From Tomocerus qinae (Eukaryota; Arthropoda; Collembola; Entomobryomorpha; Tomoceridae), in contig CM034546.1 of assembly GCA_020055645.1 (NCBI GenBank), positions 130,717,875 through 130,781,874 on the forward strand: a DNA stretch of 64,000 bases. Reading direction: 5' to 3'. Positions 1 to 12,045 of the stretch are shown here, one piece after another. Below the pieces are notes generated by a model. The model saw only the letters and a list, made by a program, of their open reading frames with translations, did not search any database and was not told where the DNA came from. The position numbers were made by a program, and so were the translations under genes. Within the stretch, counting starts at the first letter, position 1. Each line of letters opens with the position of its first letter.

Positions 1-381
1 GTTCTCCTGATGCATACCAAGAAAAAATTCAAAAAGCCTTCAAAACTGTTTGGGAGCAATGAGCAAACAGTGTGGACGGAAAACCAAATCAGTTCCTTAA
101 ATTTCTTGCACATGGCTGCTATCATTTCATGAATCAGGAAACTGAAGCCGCCGTCGAGAAATGGCTAAAAATAACTACCACTCCAAATGAATCAACTGCA
201 GGGATTTATTTTAATGTATGATCAACATTATAAAACTTACAACTTATAATTACATTGGCTACCGACATTCATTTAATTAAACCAATAGAGTGTAATATTC
301 AGGGAACAAAAAGCCGTTCTTTTTTACAAAAAAGGAAAAAGCAATATTTTTTAAAGCAGGGTCAGTCCTTTTTACCTTTTT

Positions 382-1472
382 AGCTCGCCTGAGGAAGCGA
401 GCTTATAGAACCGCACAGTCCGTCCGTCCGTTCGTCCGTCCGTTCGCCAACACTGTAACTTTTGAACGCAACGACGGAAGTTAACCAAACTTAACAAAAA
501 CAATGCCTACGGACCAGTGACGAACCGTATTCATTTTGGTTCAAATCGGTCTATAGGTTGCTAAGATGCCGCGCGCTCGACTTTGTCTTCATTTTGATAG
601 TCAAAATGAAAAATTGGCATTAAATGGACATTAAAAGTTTAATTGTGTTTCCTAAGAATTGTTAGATAATAGTATATAATATTTAACTCCGCTTCGACCA
701 AATTTAAGATTTTATAATAAAGTAAATATAACAGGAAAATAACTATTATAGGACGGAAATAAATCTATTTCGCATTTATATGAAATTGATAGTCAAATTT
801 ATATTTTTCGAATTTCTTTTCATTATGATAGCCAACATTAATCAATTTTGATTTTCTGTTGATTTTCATAGTTAGCATTAAACAATTTTGTTTTTCTGCT
901 GATTTTCATAGTCAACATTAATCACTTTTGATTTTCTGTTGATTTTCATAGTTAGCATTAAACAATTTTGTTTTTCTGCTGATTTTCATAGTCAACATTA
1001 ATCACTTCTGTTTTTCTGCTGATTTTCATAGTCAACATTAATCACTTCTGTTTTTCTGCTGATTTTCATAGTCAACATTAATCACTTCTGTTTTTCTGCT
1101 GACTTTCATAGTCATAGTCATAGTTGATTTTCAAAGTCAACATTAATCAATTTTAATTTTCTGTTGATTTTCATAGTCAACATTAACAATTTTGAGTTTT
1201 TGTTGATTTTCTTAGTCAACATTAATTAATTTTGATTTTCTGTTGATTTTCATATTCAACAATTATATATTTTGATTTTCTGTTGATTTTCATAGTCAAT
1301 GTTAATCTGCTTTGGTTTTCTATTGACTTTGATGGTCAAAATTCGTAAATTTTGATTTTGATACTGAATATTAACCAATAGATATGAAAATAAGCCTATT
1401 TCTATTATTCTACTAAAACTGTGTACACGGTCCCTTTCACTCAGGCGAGCTTCTGTTACGGCTTGCCGTAGG
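382..1472. mobile_element. AGCTCGCC-family element nested in the MITE
   Basis: The element starts AGCTCGCCTGAGG and carries CTCAGGCGAGCT close to its right end. It is flanked by TTTTT on both sides (377-381 and 1473-1477). It interrupts the MITE between a CCTTTTT and an ACTTT that are adjacent in the free MITE copies. The first 30 bases can form a small hairpin (AGCTCGC with GCGAGCT). Shorter relatives lie at 28375-28931 and 42318-42584, with a right-end scrap near 27109. No coding sequence is seen. The superfamily is unknown. Confidence 0.7.
830..1320. repeat. Minisatellite inside the nested element
   Basis: About ten units of roughly 48 bp, each built on the words TTTTCATAGTCAACATTAAT and TTTTGATTTTCTG with alternating variants. 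The short relative at 28375 has only one or two such units, so most of the size difference between family members comes from expansion of this minisatellite. The same array recurs at about 22560-23050. Confidence 0.85.
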
Positions 1473-2393
1473 TTTTTACTTTGTTTACATGTAAAGTGGA
1501 AGTAACTGAGGCACGCTGATACCTTTTTAATAAAAAAGGTAAATAAAGGTCTTTTTGTTCCCTGGTAATACTATTCACGCATCCAGTATGCTAACAAGAG
1601 ATCACATTAATACTTTCATAACATTCTACTTCTCAAAATATTATAATTTTGAAAACATTTTATAGTTGATAGCTTTTAAGAAGTAAGAAAATTTTATTAA
1701 AATTGAGTATTTTGCAAGGGAAAAAGTTTTAAGTAAGAAAGATTTTAGTGTTTCAAAACATGTATTTGCATTTTTATTATTCTTTCCATTCCATTATTTT
1801 TTCTGTCTACAAATGAATTATTTTATTCAAAAAGACTTATTTCGGTTATAATTATTGTTTTCGCAAAAAATTTAAGGCTAAATTAAATATCTAAAAAGAT
1901 ATAATTTTGCCCAGATTTTAAACGTTTATGAAAAGGATTTTAGGTCAATAAAAATATTTGAAGTGGGCATTTAGCATTCGGATTATGCACATGTTATTGT
2001 TATTGATTGTAGGAATCTGTTTTTTTGCAGGATCTGCAAAGTGTTAAAAAGACACATTGTTGGACGCAGCAAGCTGGAGATATTATGTTAAAACTAGAAG
2101 ATATTCAGAGATTACTTGAAATGAAAATCCGTAGGGCAAGAAACCCAAACGATGAGAAAATATTGCAATTTCATAAAGATAGTATATTGTCTAATAGATC
2201 AACAGACAGAAATGGAGGAGAAATCCTCGGTCTCAAGGGCGAGGTTGTCAAAATTGGCGAGAGCGAGGCGACAACTCAAGATCTTCACAGAGTCAGGCTT
2301 ATTATGGTGGTCATCAGAGACGACAGTATGACGCCAACTACCAAAGACGAAATCCTAGCCCAGATAATTGGCGTTCTTAGGTATAACCCATAG

Positions 2394-3704
2394 AATTCCT
2401 TAGGGAAAGATAACTTTGTTTACACTGATTGATTTGGGGTAAAACCCATCTAAATTAAACAGTTTGACGATATTTTTGAGGTTTTATTATCATAATTTTA
2501 TTTGCATGTTGTTGGTCGTGCATAGTTGCTTATCAAAATGTTCTTATTCTAATCTGGTCTCAATTGCTGGAAACATTTACTATTTTGATAGGAGTTAGGT
2601 ACCACGTTTCTTATTTACAGAAAATTAATTCAATTGTCTCATCTTACAATCTTGAGCATTATTGAAAATTTTGACAACATATTGTCCGATAATTGACTTT
2701 AAAATTAACTGAAAATTTATTTATTCTTTTCAGCAAATATTTTTGATGCTAAAATCCTCGTTTTAGATTTTTATTGGGAACACATGTAGCACATCTTTTA
2801 CAATAGTATTGCTTAATTCTATCACATCAAAACTTATCAGAAAAAAATTTTGCAACATTATTACAAATTCATGGCTACACTCATCTTGAATATACATTTC
2901 ATACATAAATCACTAGGCCTAATGGATACTGTCGTATTTATCTAGTTTACCCTCAATACTAATAAATAATTCTGCCGACTTCTCATTACTGTTGTCCAGT
3001 AAATATTGCAATAGAGCACTTAACCAATTTATTAATAAGGTTGTTGGTTTCTTATACATTGGTATACATTAGGCACGCATATGTGGTTTTGCTTGTTTCT
3101 TATCAATCATGACATCATGACTTGACCAAAGTTGTAGTACATGCAAGCATAAGCATTACTTGTAACTATCTACTTATAGAAGTGTGTAATGCTTTATTTG
3201 TTTTATGTAGTAGTTAATTAATATATGGATAGAATTGTGAAGGATATTTTAGGAAATTTATATTACATATCGTGTAATTATTATTTTAATTGGCTTAATA
3301 AGTGTGGTTTATGGTTGGTTTTACTTTAATATACAATCGTCTTCAATTTCCTTTCTGACAATTCTAAGTAATTGAAACAAGATTGGCATTTTAATTGTTA
3401 TTTCCACTGTATCATTAATAATAAACCTCTACTTAAGCATTCAGTTTATTAAACTGTGCCTAGTAGTAAGTTTAATATTATTAAATATCGGTAGCAAATA
3501 AAGAGGTACGTACTATGAAATCTAAATTCTTAAATACAATTTCAACTTTACTAAATTCGTTAAGCAAACAGTTTTAATTAAATTTTTGAAAATGTTTGAA
3601 TGAATATTTAGAATAGCGTACAATAATAAATCCGGAAAACGGAGGCTGACAAGTGCATACTGGAGAAAATAAGAAACATTCTGTGAAAATCATAGTGGAT
3701 TAAA
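2394..3704. other. Spacer between TPR-like gene and VAMP
   Basis: AT-rich DNA with no open frame, splice-site pattern or repeat that I can interpret. It presumably holds the 3' end of the TPR-like gene and the promoter of VAMP. Its twin is 24113-25436. Confidence 0.5.
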
Positions 3705-3732
3705 ATGGAGAGGAATGATAAAGATTCTATTA
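3705..3732 (+). pseudogene. VAMP, first nine codons only (copy 1)
   Basis: The start codon and the first 28 coding bases (MERNDKDSI) are identical to the VAMP gene at 25437. A transposon begins at 3733 and the rest of the gene does not return anywhere in the following 18 kb. This copy cannot encode a SNARE protein. Confidence 0.85.
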
Positions 3733-4135
3733 CACAGAGAAAAAAGTTGTAGTCCACAAGCTGTGTAAACTCAAATTTACGCAACATTGAAAATTAATTC
3801 ATCAACATGCAACTATTAATTACTCAGCATCATGTCTAATGCTGATCGACCACAGAACTGCTGAAACTTTTCCTAAGGTTGTATTTCTTGTTGTGTATTA
3901 TTTCACAGCAGAATCAAGTGAAACCATTGCGTACAACATTGAGCATATAATAATGAATGTTGTATAATTACCGGGAAAAATACAGATGTTGGTTAATAAT
4001 TAAACAATGTTGTTCTTTGCTGGCATTTCAATCATTCAATCTAACCACGAAGCACTGTACAATTACTGACTGTCAAATTTGTTTTGAAAATTTTGTCTTC
4101 AAACTTTACTTAAAATTTTAAACCCGGATATTGGA

Positions 4136-7100
4136 ATGGATAGTTTTACAACCCAAGTGCTGGAGAGAGCTAAAGTTTCAAGTTTAATTCCAAAATTTGC
4201 AGGTAATTGTTTTAATTTTCTTTACATCATCATTATTTTATAGAATTGGCTGGATTTAGACAGCTGAACTCGTTGACTCTGTTGCATGCTTTCGTTACCC
4301 CTTCCCCCATTGCCCCTAGTTTAGTTACTTAATTTATTACTTTAATATATTATCCCCGTTCCCAATAGTCATTATTTTTGCCTCTTTTTGGCCTAACCTA
4401 GTAAAAAATAAACCGTTGACTGTTGTATTGCTGAAGCACAACAAACAAAAAATAAAATTTTTGATTGGGTTAGGTCAAAAAATGGTAAATATGGTAACCG
4501 GAACCAAATGGAAAAAACGTAATAGGCTTACGGGCTAAACTAGAGGTACCGGGAGAGGGGACGACGGAGGCAACAAGATCCCGGTACAGACCTAAATCCA
4601 GCCGCGAAAGGTTCAAATTTAATCCTAAAATTTGCAGCTAACTACCTTTAATTTAATTTTCTTAATCATCATTAGTTTTGAATTTACAATTTTTTGTCTA
4701 AAAGATTTTGTCCCATTATTGTTGTATTTTCAAGTTTTTAATTTATTTTCAGAAGAAGAAATAGACAAGGATGTCCTTTTGAAAATTTTAAATTCGGAAG
4801 AAGGATCCATTGAAGAGCGACAGTTTGTTACGCTGGTACCAATCACAGGACAACGAGTAAGAATATTGTCGGCGATTCGTAGTTTTTTGTCCGAAGAAGG
4901 AAAAGAAAACCAAGGAAATTTGGAAGATACGACTACGACTATCGAAATATCAGATTCTAATTTGGTAAAATGTATCAAATATACATGTAGTTTATGTTCA
5001 ATGCAGCTTGAAACTTTAAGTGATTATTGGACTCACTTAAGAAAATTTCATGAATTGAAAGGTAGCAAAGCTAGAATATCGTGTCCATTTTGTAAAATGT
5101 TATTTAGTGATCTATATCACCTTAAACGACATTTGTTTAAAAACGTATGCAAATCTAACAAACTAGATTTATCGACGAAATATATTACGGAAAGTAGAGG
5201 TAGTAAAAAAGGTTTGGTATCATCTGTTTCTGAAGTATCTGAAGATGTCGTTATTGAAGGTAATGACTTTAGCGATAATACACGTGAAAAACCTGTATTA
5301 GGCTTTATAGCCTCTTTGCAAAAAGATGGATACCTTCCTTATCGAAATCTCGTCAGATACTTCAAAGCGCCAATACTTTGGTAAATGATATATTAATAGA
5401 TTTAAAAAATGACTTGATTTCATCCATAAATGGCTTGTCTATTGAGGACAAAGTAAAAATTTCATCGATAGTTGACGCAGCTAAAAATCCAATAGACATT
5501 GAGTTTTCGTCTAACTATAAAGTAGAAAAATATTTGCAATCGAAAGGTTTTCTTATTAAAGCTAAAGAACTTACTTTGGGTAATGAAATTACGTACAATC
5601 CAATTAAAAGGAAGTATAAAAAGACATTCCACAATATGTATTATTTCAAACCAGATTTGTTATTAAGCTAGATTTTTAAAAATTATGATTTGGTAAAGTT
5701 TTTGAAAGGAAATGATAATGAAAATGAAATATATACTTCTTTCAAAGATGGCAGTTATTGTCATCAATTAAAAACTAATGACCACACGATATACGTTCAG
5801 CTTTTCTACGACGACTTAGAAGTGTGTAATCCGTTAGGTAGCAAATCTAATCTACACAAGCTAGGAATGTTTTACTTTTCTATTAGTAATTTCCCGCGCC
5901 ATATTAACTGTAAATTAGACTTTATATTTCCTTTAGCTATTGTGAAAACTAGATATATTAAGGAGTATGGCATGAACAAAATATTAGAACCAATTGTTAA
6001 TTCATTAGTTAAATTAAACGAAGGAGTGGAAATTAATAACATAAAATGCAATGTACAACTTCTTCAATTTTGTGGTGACAATTTGGGATTACATGCATTA
6101 TTGGGGTTCTCTGAAAGTTTCGTAGCAAATTTCCCATGTCGATTTTGTAGGGCACCAAGACAAATGTGCCAGCAGCTAGTTTATGAACAGGAAAGCCTGC
6201 GGCGAACAACAATTAATTACGAAACGGATTTAACGATTTCGGATTTATCCAGAACAGGAATAAAACACAACTCAATTTTAAATTCAATTCCTAATTTTCA
6301 CGTTACAAAAAACTTTGCTCCTGATGTCATGCACGACTTTCTAGAAGGAATTTGCCACGAAGAAATTAAATTACTTTTAAAGCACATTATTTCTACCAAA
6401 CGTTTGTCTATTGAACAAATTAATTTTAGAATTAAAAACTCCGTATATAAAAATTCTTATCAAAGTAGTCGCCCTCCCAATTTAACAATGAACTATATAG
6501 AAGGAGACTCCCATTCTGGTATGACAGCTTCACAAATGCTGACATTTTGTTTATATACACCAATTTATTTTGGGGATATAATTTCAGAAAAAAATGAAAT
6601 TTGGATTATGGTAATGCTCCTAAGAAAAATAATAAGGATCGTATTGTCTCCATTAATTAGTTCAACGGGAATTTTAAATCTTAAAACAACCATCGAGGAT
6701 CATCATTTATTATTTCTTAAAGTTTCACACAGCCACCTAAAACCGAAACATCACCATTTATTGCATTATCCCCATGCAATAGAGCAGTTAGGACCTCTAA
6801 AGCAATTTTGGGCGATGAGGTTTGAAGCAAAACATAGATTTGCTAAGTCAGTTGTTAAAAATACAACAAATTTTATCAATATTCCTAAATCAGTTGCAAA
6901 TAGATATTCATACAATTTAGCGTCTTTGTTTCAAAAGGAAATAAATGATGATGATTCCATGTCTATTGGTAAAGGAGTTGATGTTCTAGTAAAGGATAGT
7001 GAGTTTGTTATTCCTTTAGTTGAATCTGGATTAGAATTAACAGACACAATTTTTTGTTACACAGTTTATTGATTATAATGGCACTACCATAAAGGCCGGT

Positions 7101-7364
7101 GATGTATTTGTCTCTAATTTTAATGAACATGGTCCCAATTTTGTACAAATTTTTGCTTGCTTGCTACACAATAGCGTTCCTTTATTAATTACAAGGAAGT
7201 ATAACTGTATTGAAAATGTTCTGTCATATTCTTTTGAGGTATTAACACAAGAAAATTATTTAGTTGAAAAATGTAAAACATTAATGTTAGAATATTATAT
7301 TCCATGTGTTTCCAGTTTTGATAAAAATTGTAACATATTACTATGCCCATTTCAAATTGTGTAA
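4136..7364 (+). pseudogene. Transposase-like gene of the CACTA-like element
   Basis: Exon 1 (4136-4202) starts MDSFTTQVLERAKVSSLIPK and joins in phase to exon 2 at 4753 (EEEIDKDVLLKIL), giving a SAM-like N-terminus. Next come two C2H2-type zinc fingers (about 4984-5150: CSLC...H, CPFC...H). The core lies at 5690-7072: the block YVQLFYDDLEVCNPLG, a GDNLG stretch, then CRFC, and later FAPDVMHDFLEG. This order resembles the catalytic region of CACTA/EnSpm transposases, with the Asp of GDN and the Asp of PDVMHD as candidate catalytic residues (inferred). A C-terminal piece continues at about 7060-7364 in another frame. The frame changes near 5380, 5670-5690 and 7060, so at least three breaks separate the pieces. 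The intron carries a MITE. Confidence 0.65.
4248..4603. mobile_element. MITE in the transposase intron
   Basis: A 356-bp insert with ends GGCTGGATTTAG and CTAAATCCAGCC. The end sequence resembles the inner arms of the palindromic element at 25644 (GGCTGAATTTAGGCAGCGG). About 75 bp of flanking sequence, including the 3' end of exon 1, is present in diverged form on both sides (about 4174-4247 and 4610-4680), far longer than a normal target duplication. Confidence 0.6.
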
Positions 7365-7378
7365 TTTAAATTTTAAAG

Positions 7379-9767
7379 ATGACTCCCGATCCAAATGTAT
7401 TTTTTCAAACAAGTACCGTAGATGGCACTGAATCTCAGTTTGTACTTCATTTTGTGGTAATAACCTAAATGTTTTTAATTATAAATAGAAATGTCAAAAA
7501 TAAAGTCATACGCATTTTAAAAAATGGCATTTCGTTTTTATATTTTAGAACAATAATGATGACGTTTCTACTGAACAAGGTGTAGTAACTGAAGCCGATT
7601 CACACGATAATGCTACGACAACCTCCGCAAATGTTTGCGCAACTGACATATTATTTGTAAGTGAATTGTTACGTTTATTACATGTGATGTTATTAATAAT
7701 GATTATTATCGTATAGTGACACTATAAATATCTATTTCTGCAATAATCTTATATGTGCTCTATTTTTTATGTAACAATTTTTATTTAATTTTAGGATATA
7801 CACAACATACTGAAGGACACAGATGTGAAAAAAAACTCTGTGAAAGGAGCGAATATAATAATAGCGTGCCAGAAGGGAAGTTTGAATTTTCAAGAAAAGA
7901 AAACCTTAAAAAGCAGAGCAGTTAAGAATATGGTCGACAGATTTGGTTATTAGTGAGTATTTACCACAAAATTGACATCTCTAAAATTCAATTAAATTTT
8001 AAAAAACTTAATCCGTTGGTTTTTAATAGTCCATCTAAGGATATCAAAGAAAATTTAGCATCTTGTATTGCTTCGCAATTGTTTCCCAACTTACCGCTTT
8101 TCAAAAGGCTCGAAATACAGGTAATTTTAAAGCTATAGTGAATTGATTCATAAATTAAAGGTTCTTCTATATAATTAATGATACAATTTTGCTTAATTAC
8201 TTACAGGAGTCGTTTTATTCGTCTTCAAAATTAATTAAGCCTAGAAAAACCAGGAAATGAATATGGCGTCTCAGTCTCCTTCTGCCAAGGAATTGAGAAT
8301 TCCAGCTACAGGCTTTATTGAAGACTATCTTAAGCGCTTAAGGCAACAAAAAGGTGTAAGGATAATGCAGCCAAAGCTAAAACAAAAAGGGGGTATGCGT
8401 TTATTTTATCCATATTGTGCATATTGTATCGGTTATATTATATTTTTTTATATGAAATTGTTGTACATTTTGAACAAATAGATGACAATGAATCTTCAAA
8501 TACGGAAGATCTTGAAAGACAAAGGGAGATGCAAAAATGGCTGCTGCATTCAAAGGGACCTTTAGATGTGGTCTGTGATTACATGAAACAAACTGCGGCC
8601 ATCAGAAGAGACGACTTTTTGACTTCAGATAATTTAAAATCTGCTTTAAACAGTTGGCCTAGGCTACTAGACACTCCCGGAATGGTAACTTCCGTAATAA
8701 TATATTCCTGCATGATTCTGATGGTGATGATAATGATGATTCTCTTATAAGTACTGATAATATATTTATTTCAGATCTACAATGATTTTAATTGGCTACA
8801 CCCTGATCAGGGGGAACATCTTGTTCAGAAATGGGCGAATATATCAACCAAAATACTTGAGTACGCCAAAAACTTAAATATAGACATTAGCGAGTGGGAT
8901 GGGCATAAATTACCGTGTGACTTATCAACAGGTAACCACTGCCTAAAATTGTTTTACATATATACTACCATGTAACAACAACATGTATAAGATAACTAGA
9001 AATCGTTATAATGTTGTTAACTTTATTAATATTCGTAGATCAGACTGAACTACTGGCGTTCCTGTTACTGCCGAAAATTTTACAACAAACTAGCAAACGG
9101 GGCAGAAAACGAAGTCGAATTACGGCAGTAGAATCTATGGATTACTTCATTTCTTTTGTTCCGGTAATACCAATACTTCGTTAAAATAATTTATAGCATA
9201 TTTTTAATGTCTTATATGTTTATTTAGGCTTGTTAATTAAAAGGTGATCAAAGTTTTATTGTTTGCTATAGGCCAATATATTTTAATTTGAATGGCAAAT
9301 TACTATAGTTAAACTATTTGTTTGTTATTTGTCTCACCAATTTTTTTTAAAACTGCTATACCCTATGTTAAAGTAAATAATTATACATTTAGTAAACTGG
9401 TTTGGTTAATTTGTAGTTTTAAATGATATTTATGATACTCTTATAGGTGGGAACAGACTTGGAATCCCTGCGTTGGAACGAATCAAAAAGAAAACAGCCG
9501 TTTATTGTTTGTATGGGAAACGTATTTACTTTAGAAGTCAGCGAAGTTTATGTTATGGTTGAACGGGAACTTATTTGTGCCTCGACGATGATTGGAGCAG
9601 TGGATTGTTGCTACAAAACATTTTTTATTTTACAAATTGAATTCCCAGAAGAATGTTCATCTGTATGGTCGTTTTTTGAACACTGCATTTATGAAATGAA
9701 GGTTTCTGGACGATTATCGAGTGCTTGCCTTTTACTCAGCGCATTTGTTGGAGAAAATACGCTTTAA
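7379..9767 (+). pseudogene. Second gene of the CACTA-like element
   Basis: A chain of short exons can be followed from ATG at 7379 (MTPDPNVFFQ): 7379-7455, 7551-7657, about 7795-7951, about 8030-8118, 8207 onward, then 8257-8700, 8775-8930, 9040-9162 and 9447-9767. Clean GT and AG signals are visible at most borders, such as GTAAGT at 7658 and TTTTAG before 7795. The frame near 8250 is unclear, with a TGA close to an internal ATG. I do not recognise a catalytic domain. A second open frame of this type next to the transposase-like gene is what I would expect of a two-gene CACTA-like element, so an accessory role in transposition is inferred from position only. Confidence 0.5.
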
Positions 9768-10600
9768 ATATAATTATAACGTAAAAGCTCTGTGGAATTT
9801 AATTTTAATTGCATGCATATATGGTACGAATTGATTGTACTTTTATCAGGTTAGTTCCCTCCGATGAACTCAAAATAAATCTCACTTTTGTTTGGACTTA
9901 AGTTCATAATGTAAAAATATATTTTTATATTTCATATGTTTTATACTTTCGCAAGTATAAAACATATATAAAATATAAAAATTATACTACAAAGAAGATA
10001 TATATATATCATCTTTAAAGTTTTCGAAAAGTGAGATTTCTTTTGAAACTCTTCGTGAGAACTAACCTATAATAAGATCTAAATTTAAAAAAAATTGATT
10101 TTCTCCATATTTATGTTATAACTAAATAATAAATTGTTTTGTGTTAACTAAGTTAATTAATTCACATATATGAGCTGTATATATATAAATATATTCTCTA
10201 TTATATGTACTACTTCATATATATAAACATAGAATGGGCATGTATTTATAATGCCATGTAGTATAATAACTTTTGTGTTTGGTAATTTTTGTAATTTTTA
10301 ATTAATTTTGTCTAATAAAGAGTTATTCCAAAATTAAATGAAGTCGAAACAAATTTTCATCTATTTTATATAACGTAACATCAATCTATCATTCACTCAA
10401 TGGTTGCATATATTAGGCCCACATAGGTTGTGCAAAGTGTTCACAACTTTGAGAACTCAGATACGGCTGTTGTGCAAATTGAAATGCTCAACGTTAAGCA
10501 CTCATACACCGATGGTTGTAAAAAGGTTGCACAACTCTCGGCATTAAAATACACAACATTTGAGTAAAACGGAGTTGTGCAAAAAGTATACAGAATGCGA

Positions 10601-11896
10601 GACTTCTTAAAGCTAAATGCCGTAATTCATTGGAACATTGTATCTGTCGAAATCAGGCTACCATGTTTAAAATTAAATGAAATTTTTAACGTAAAACTTC
10701 ATTCAATATCACATTACCCTTTTGTCACAAACTGATTAAGAAAGTAAACACATTGCTCCAGGGCCCGAGGAAATACTGTACGATGAGTAGAATGCATTTC
10801 AGATACATATATTTTATGCATAAATTCCAATTCAACCCGTGGCAAACCCCCATAGAAAATCTCAAAAAGTAAAGAATTTTTTTTTGACGTCATCTGCAAT
10901 ATATCTTAAATGGGAAATTCTTTGGCTGAATTTAAGCAGCGGTACCTCGTTGCCGGTGTTTCCGGTACACTTGCTGCCCAATCATTTTTTACCGGCAACA
11001 CTGGCAACGTCAATACCGGATACACAAGCAACACCCTCATCTGATTGCCTTTACCATTTATAGTATCGATTGAGAATAGGCCATTTTGAGGTCAAGTTAG
11101 CCTCCATTGATAATGTAGCGTCAAGTGGTCAATTAGAAAATATACTTTTGATTGTAAAATTTTGGTCCAATAAGAGAGAGTTTGAACTTTTATACGGGAC
11201 TTTCTTCAAATTCATCCCATTATTCCAGAGTTCCAGTGTATAATTTTGATTCTCACTGGCATGAAGTTGTTCTGGTTCGGACTTCGGACGTGTTGAGGTT
11301 TGCCTCATGAAGTACGTTCTGTTAAGTAGGATTTAATTGCTTGGTGGCGTTTTAGATTTACGGCAAATCAACACACAGAAGTACAAACAGGCCGACGGAA
11401 TTGGTCACCTCGCATGTCTAACATTTGCTTTATCTAATAGTAATGATTAGATGCTATTAGTATAATATATACTACACATGTCATTGCCACATGTAAATGT
11501 AACCTTAAGTACATTCACTTCCATACTATACAACTACAACGTCTACACTACAACTACAACAACTAGAAGAACAAACAAAATCCCTCCACTGCTATTTGCT
11601 ATTCTTATAGTGCACACTACGACTATGATAAGTATCCCAAATCCCGAGTCTGCTTCTTCGGCTCATTCCGTCGTCGTCGTCGAAGCGGTAAGCAAAGCAG
11701 CTTAAGTGACAAAACAGAGTAGTAACAAACAACAAAACAAAAGGTGAAAGGAATAAGGAACTAAAATTTTTAAGTCAGTAAAGCCGTCCAAAACGGGTAG
11801 TACTGGTGACTGGTGATTTCGGAAAGGTTCGCATTATTTAATAACTGATGATTACTTTTGTAGAATGTAAGTTCAAGGTTAAAAAATATATAATCC
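10601..11896. other. Intergenic; scrap of GGCTGAATTTAG family
   Basis: No supported gene. A minus-strand open frame of 61 residues lies at 10714-10899 but has no recognisable domain. Bases 10924-11050 resemble the arms of the palindromic element at 25644 (GGCTGAATTTAAGCAGCGGT, then variants of TTGCCGG), so this is a decayed relative. Short CAACTACAAC and GTCGTC runs lie near 11530-11690. Confidence 0.5.
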
Positions 11897-11904
11897 TTAA
11901 TCAG

Positions 11905-12045
11905 CAAGGCCACAGCGTGGGGGGCACCGGGGCAAGTGCCCCGCCCGAAATCGAGAAAAAGAAATTTTGTATAAAATCGCAAAAATTTTCGCAAAAGTTG
12001 GCTTTTTTTTGGTGACCCCCGAATTATTTTCTGGCTGTGGCCCTG
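11905..12045. mobile_element. hAT-type MITE, 141 bp
   Basis: Terminal inverted repeats CAAGGCCACAGC and GCTGTGGCCCTG are flanked by a perfect 8-bp target duplication TTAATCAG (11897-11904 and 12046-12053). A GC-rich core (GGGGGCACCGGGGCAAG) sits next to the left end. An 8-bp duplication with CA...TG ends is the hAT signature. It is noncoding and lies about 500 bp upstream of KNTC1. Confidence 0.9.

Larger units (their letters stand above)
300..1564. mobile_element. hAT-type MITE with nested insertion (copy 1)
   Basis: The ends are inverted repeats that begin CAGGGAACAAAAA and finish TTTTTGTTCCCTG. They are flanked by GTAATATT on the left and GTAATACT on the right, an 8-bp target duplication with one mismatch, as hAT elements make. 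Intact relatives of about 230-240 bp lie at 50104 and 50444. Compared with them, this copy is split by another element at 382-1472. It lies in an intron of the TPR-like gene. The same composite recurs in the second repeat copy at about 22031-23297. Confidence 0.8.
1..2393 (+). pseudogene. TPR-like gene, last two exons, copy 1
   Basis: Bases 1-215 are the end of an exon (donor GTATGA at 216) and 2031-2393 is the last exon (acceptor TTTTTTGCAG). The intron between them holds nested MITEs. The frame is the same as in the fuller copy at 19097-24112. It contains the same in-frame TGA, here at 60-62. In the last exon this copy has one G fewer near 2220, so the tail is read in another frame than the Arg/Gln/Asn-rich tail of copy 2. 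The upstream exons lie outside the window. No function is assigned. Confidence 0.6.
1..3732. repeat. Direct repeat, copy 1 (3.73 kb)
   Basis: This stretch matches 21732-25464 in the same orientation from the first base of the window. The real left edge therefore lies outside the window. By eye I found only single-base length differences, near positions 308, 581, 1553, 1723 and 2220, and no substitutions. The match ends after the TA at 3731-3732, where the first base of a CACTA-like transposon follows; the other copy continues into VAMP coding sequence. The copy carries the end of a TPR-like gene, its intron with nested MITEs, a 1.3-kb spacer and the first 28 coding bases of VAMP. Either the duplication is very recent or two versions of one locus were assembled in tandem. 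Confidence 0.95.
3733..10600 (+). mobile_element. CACTA-like (CMC) DNA transposon, two-gene
   Basis: The left end is well defined: it starts CACAGAGAAAAAAG directly after TA within the VAMP gene, proven by comparison with the second repeat copy. Subterminal repeats rich in CAACATTGAG and GTTGT words follow at 3760-4020, and related words (TTGTGCAA, ACACAACATTTGAG) recur at 10420-10600, so the right end should be close to 10600. I could not find the matching terminal repeat. Two genes lie inside in one orientation: a zinc-finger transposase-like gene at 4136-7364 and a second gene at 7379-9767. The transposase gene has several frame breaks, so this copy is dead or nearly so. Confidence 0.7.

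Noticed and set aside
9783-9795. AAAGCTCTGTG as the right end of the CACTA-like element
   Set aside because: It ends like the expected terminus, but subterminal words of the element continue to about 10600, so the end should lie further right.
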